DNA of 8,589 nt from Opitutus sp. GAS368 (GTDB taxonomy: Bacteria > Verrucomicrobiota > Verrucomicrobiia > Opitutales > Opitutaceae), in assembly GCA_945861235.1 (NCBI GenBank), contig CAMATV010000116.1, positions 1 through 8,589 on the forward strand. The letters are read 5' to 3'. Below, piece by piece: positions 6,968 to 8,589 of the stretch. Under the pieces are notes generated by a model. It was not told where the DNA came from. It did not search any database and worked only from the letters and a program-made list of their open reading frames with translations. Position 1 is the stretch's first letter. Every line of letters starts with the position of its first letter. The position numbers and the translations under genes are program-made.

Positions 6968-7984
6968 TTTCAACACGGCCTTCACAATCTCCCCCGAGTG
7001 CATCTTCTCGAATGCTTCGTGCCAATTTTCCAGCGCCCACACACCTCCGAGCACCGGCCGCACGTCGAGCTGACCCGACGCCAGCAACGCCAGCACGCGC
7101 TCCCAAATTGGCCAGTTGTGGCTGAAGCTGCCTTGCAGCGTGATGTTTTTCTGCACGAGCGGATCGAGCGAAAAATTCAACGGCTGCGGGCCCCAACCCA
7201 CCTTACTGATCCACCCCGCCGGTCGCACGAGTTCGAGCGCGATCTTCAATGCCGCCGATGATCCCGCCGCGTCGATCACCCCATCCACACCGAGCCCGTC
7301 GCGCGCCAACGCCCACGCCGTCGCATCCCCGATGATCGTCTGACAACCGTAGACCTTCGCCACGTCGAGCCGCGCTTTGTCGCGTTCAAGTCCCACCAGC
7401 GCGACTTCCGCGCCCGCGAGCCGCGCCATCGCCGCGCACAAAATTCCGATCGGTCCCGGCCCAAGCACGATCACGCGGTCACCCGGCCGGATCTTCGCAT
7501 TGTTGATCACGGCATTGTAAGCCACACAGCACGGCTCGGTCAGCGCCGCGTGCTCGATCGCCAAGCCGGCCGGCACACGGTGCAGGCAACGCGCCGGCAC
7601 TCGCACGAAGCGCGTCATCGCACCGTCGACGCCGTAGCCAAAGCCCTTGCGCGTCGGATCGAGATTGTAGAGCCCCGCGCGGCTCAGCGGATTGTTCACG
7701 TCGATCACCGCCGCCGTCTCGCTCACGACCAGATCGCCCTCGCTCCACGTTTTCACACCCGTACCCAGCGCCGCGATACGCCCGCCAAATTCATGGCCGA
7801 GCACGACCGGATAGTTGACCTTCCAACTGTGCGACGCCGTCCACTGGTGCAGGTCGCTCCCACACACGCCGACGGCCTCGACCGCGAGGATCACATCGTC
7901 AGGGCCCGGCTCGGGACGGGCAAATTCACGTATTTCCACGCTGTGCGGCGCGGACGAAAAATTAACAACAGCAGGACTTTTCAT
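6959..7984 (-). CDS. Zinc-type medium-chain alcohol dehydrogenase (sorbitol/threonine dehydrogenase-like), no structural-zinc cysteines
   Basis: A 341-residue medium-chain dehydrogenase that would oxidise a secondary alcohol of a polyol, sugar or sugar acid with a nicotinamide cofactor. Catalytic zinc ligands are visible as Cys41 (GVCGSD), His64-Glu65 (GHEFGG) and Glu150 (LTEPCC). The cofactor domain has GPGPIG (175-180) and an acidic Glu200 at the end of the second Rossmann strand, which favours NAD over NADP. The loop that normally carries four structural-zinc cysteines (residues 89-122) has none, reading ETAAVIDVNNPLSRAGLYN onwards. Length and domain order are otherwise normal. There is no signal peptide. 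It starts at ATG 7984, 41 bp after the HPS-like stop, probably in the same transcript. Close functional names (L-iditol, L-threonine or butanediol dehydrogenase) cannot be separated from sequence reading alone. Confidence 0.88.
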   Translation of the reverse strand: MKSPAVVNFSSAPHSVEIREFARPEPGPDDVILAVEAVGVCGSDLHQWTASHSWKVNYPVVLGHEFGGRIAALGTGVKTWSEGDLVVSETAAVIDVNNPLSRAGLYNLDPTRKGFGYGVDGAMTRFVRVPARCLHRVPAGLAIEHAALTEPCCVAYNAVINNAKIRPGDRVIVLGPGPIGILCAAMARLAGAEVALVGLERDKARLDVAKVYGCQTIIGDATAWALARDGLGVDGVIDAAGSSAALKIALELVRPAGWISKVGWGPQPLNFSLDPLVQKNITLQGSFSHNWPIWERVLALLASGQLDVRPVLGGVWALENWHEAFEKMHSGEIVKAVLKPV

Positions 7985-8025
7985 TGGAAAATGTGACGCC
8001 CGAGTTCCTCACCACATAACACGTA

Positions 8026-8589
8026 CTAACGCCCAGTGCGGCCGCGCCCCACCGGCACATCGCCATGCCCATGCACCCGGTCACAGATGATCCGCAGCGT
8101 GCCCTCGAGATTGCCGTCCGCCGTCCGGAACGAATCGGAGTCCACGGCGAGCGGCGCACCAATCACGACGAGCGGCGCACCAAACTCCGGCGCACGCACC
8201 GCCTGCTCCAACGTGAGTCCGCCCACCGCCTGCACCGGCACGTTCACCGCCGCCACGATCTCTCGCAAGAGATCCAGCGGACTCGGCATCCGCCGACCCG
8301 CCGCCGCGATACCCCGCCGCTCATCGTAGCCGATGTGGTGAATCACAAAGTCGCAGCCGAAATCCTCGATCAGCTTCGCCCCCGCCACCATGTCCGGACA
8401 GCCCAGATTGTCGCCCATCACCTTGATTCCGTAATCGCGACCCGCCTTCACGACGCACTTCAACGTTTCCTCGTGCGCCCGCGCCATCACGACGACATGC
8501 GTCGCGCCCGCCTTCGCCATCATCTCCGCCTCCAGATAACCGCCGTCCATCGTCTTCAAATCCGCCACGATGGGCACGCCGGGAAACTG
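8026..8589 (-). CDS. 3-hexulose-6-phosphate synthase-like protein (OMP decarboxylase superfamily), 5' end outside window
   Basis: 187 residues are visible before the TAG stop. The frame is still open at the window edge, and about 40-50 N-terminal residues appear missing compared with the roughly 210-residue family. The first visible residues are QFPGVPIVADLKTMD, and the DxKxxD catalytic signature of the superfamily falls at visible residues 10-15. ADLKTMD and the later HHIGYD (84-89) match 3-hexulose-6-phosphate synthase (HPS) better than 3-keto-L-gulonate-6-phosphate decarboxylase, which has DAKIAD and HRSRD. AVGGL (121-125) and VIGAPLA (142-148) correspond to the phosphate-gripping loops at the end of the barrel. 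HPS joins formaldehyde to ribulose-5-phosphate, or reverses this to make pentose phosphate. Related enzymes decarboxylate keto-sugar-acid phosphates, so the reaction in this cluster stays open. It is upstream of the dehydrogenase on the same strand with a 41-bp gap. Confidence 0.8.
   Translation of the reverse strand, partial: QFPGVPIVADLKTMDGGYLEAEMMAKAGATHVVVMARAHEETLKCVVKAGRDYGIKVMGDNLGCPDMVAGAKLIEDFGCDFVIHHIGYDERRGIAAAGRRMPSPLDLLREIVAAVNVPVQAVGGLTLEQAVRAPEFGAPLVVIGAPLAVDSDSFRTADGNLEGTLRIICDRVHGHGDVPVGRGRTGR

Noticed and set aside
6835..7125. 96-codon plus-strand frame starting in repeat copy 2
   Set aside because: Its peptide (MNTDKNP.., IRVHPWL) is a translation of the palindromic repeat followed by antisense to the dehydrogenase; such spurious peptides are expected wherever this repeat occurs.
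8026..8577. Complete HPS-like gene starting at the GTG at 8577
   Set aside because: The reading frame continues in family-like sequence (QFPG) to the window edge and the N-terminal barrel strands are missing, so the gene is cut by the window.

Overview
The window looks like chromosomal DNA from a GC-rich, carbohydrate-degrading Gram-negative-type bacterium. The gene families and the dispersed ACGGATGAAC-type palindromes would fit the Verrucomicrobiota (Opitutaceae-like). That placement is an inference from gene content, GC-rich codon use, lack of Shine-Dalgarno sites and repeat style; no rRNA or marker gene is present to confirm it.

Left half (21-4962, plus strand): a secreted CE12-type carbohydrate esterase (rhamnogalacturonan acetylesterase-like), then a 146-bp gap with small hairpins, then two tandem paralogues separated by 11 bp. 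These are a TldD-like zinc metallopeptidase with an intact HExxxH motif and a TldE/PmbA-like partner in which that motif is lost. Both appear to carry export signals, unlike the classical cytoplasmic TldD/TldE complex. A perfect hairpin lies in the 55-bp convergent gap after them.

Right half (5018-8589, minus strand): four genes read leftwards. In transcription order they are a 3-hexulose-6-phosphate synthase-like (OMP decarboxylase superfamily) gene cut by the window edge, a zinc-type medium-chain dehydrogenase, a short-chain dehydrogenase (SDR), and a TIM-barrel sugar (phosphate) isomerase/epimerase. Together they look like a module that oxidises, isomerises and decarboxylates or cleaves a sugar, polyol or sugar acid. 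The substrate cannot be read from the sequence. Two related palindromic repeats (5939-6011 and 6815-6916) bracket the SDR gene almost exactly.

The points most worth following up are the exported TldD/TldE pair, the palindromic repeats flanking the SDR gene, the HPS-like gene inside a dehydrogenase/isomerase cluster, and the dehydrogenase that lacks the structural-zinc cysteines. I see no tRNA, rRNA, CRISPR array, transposase or phage gene.
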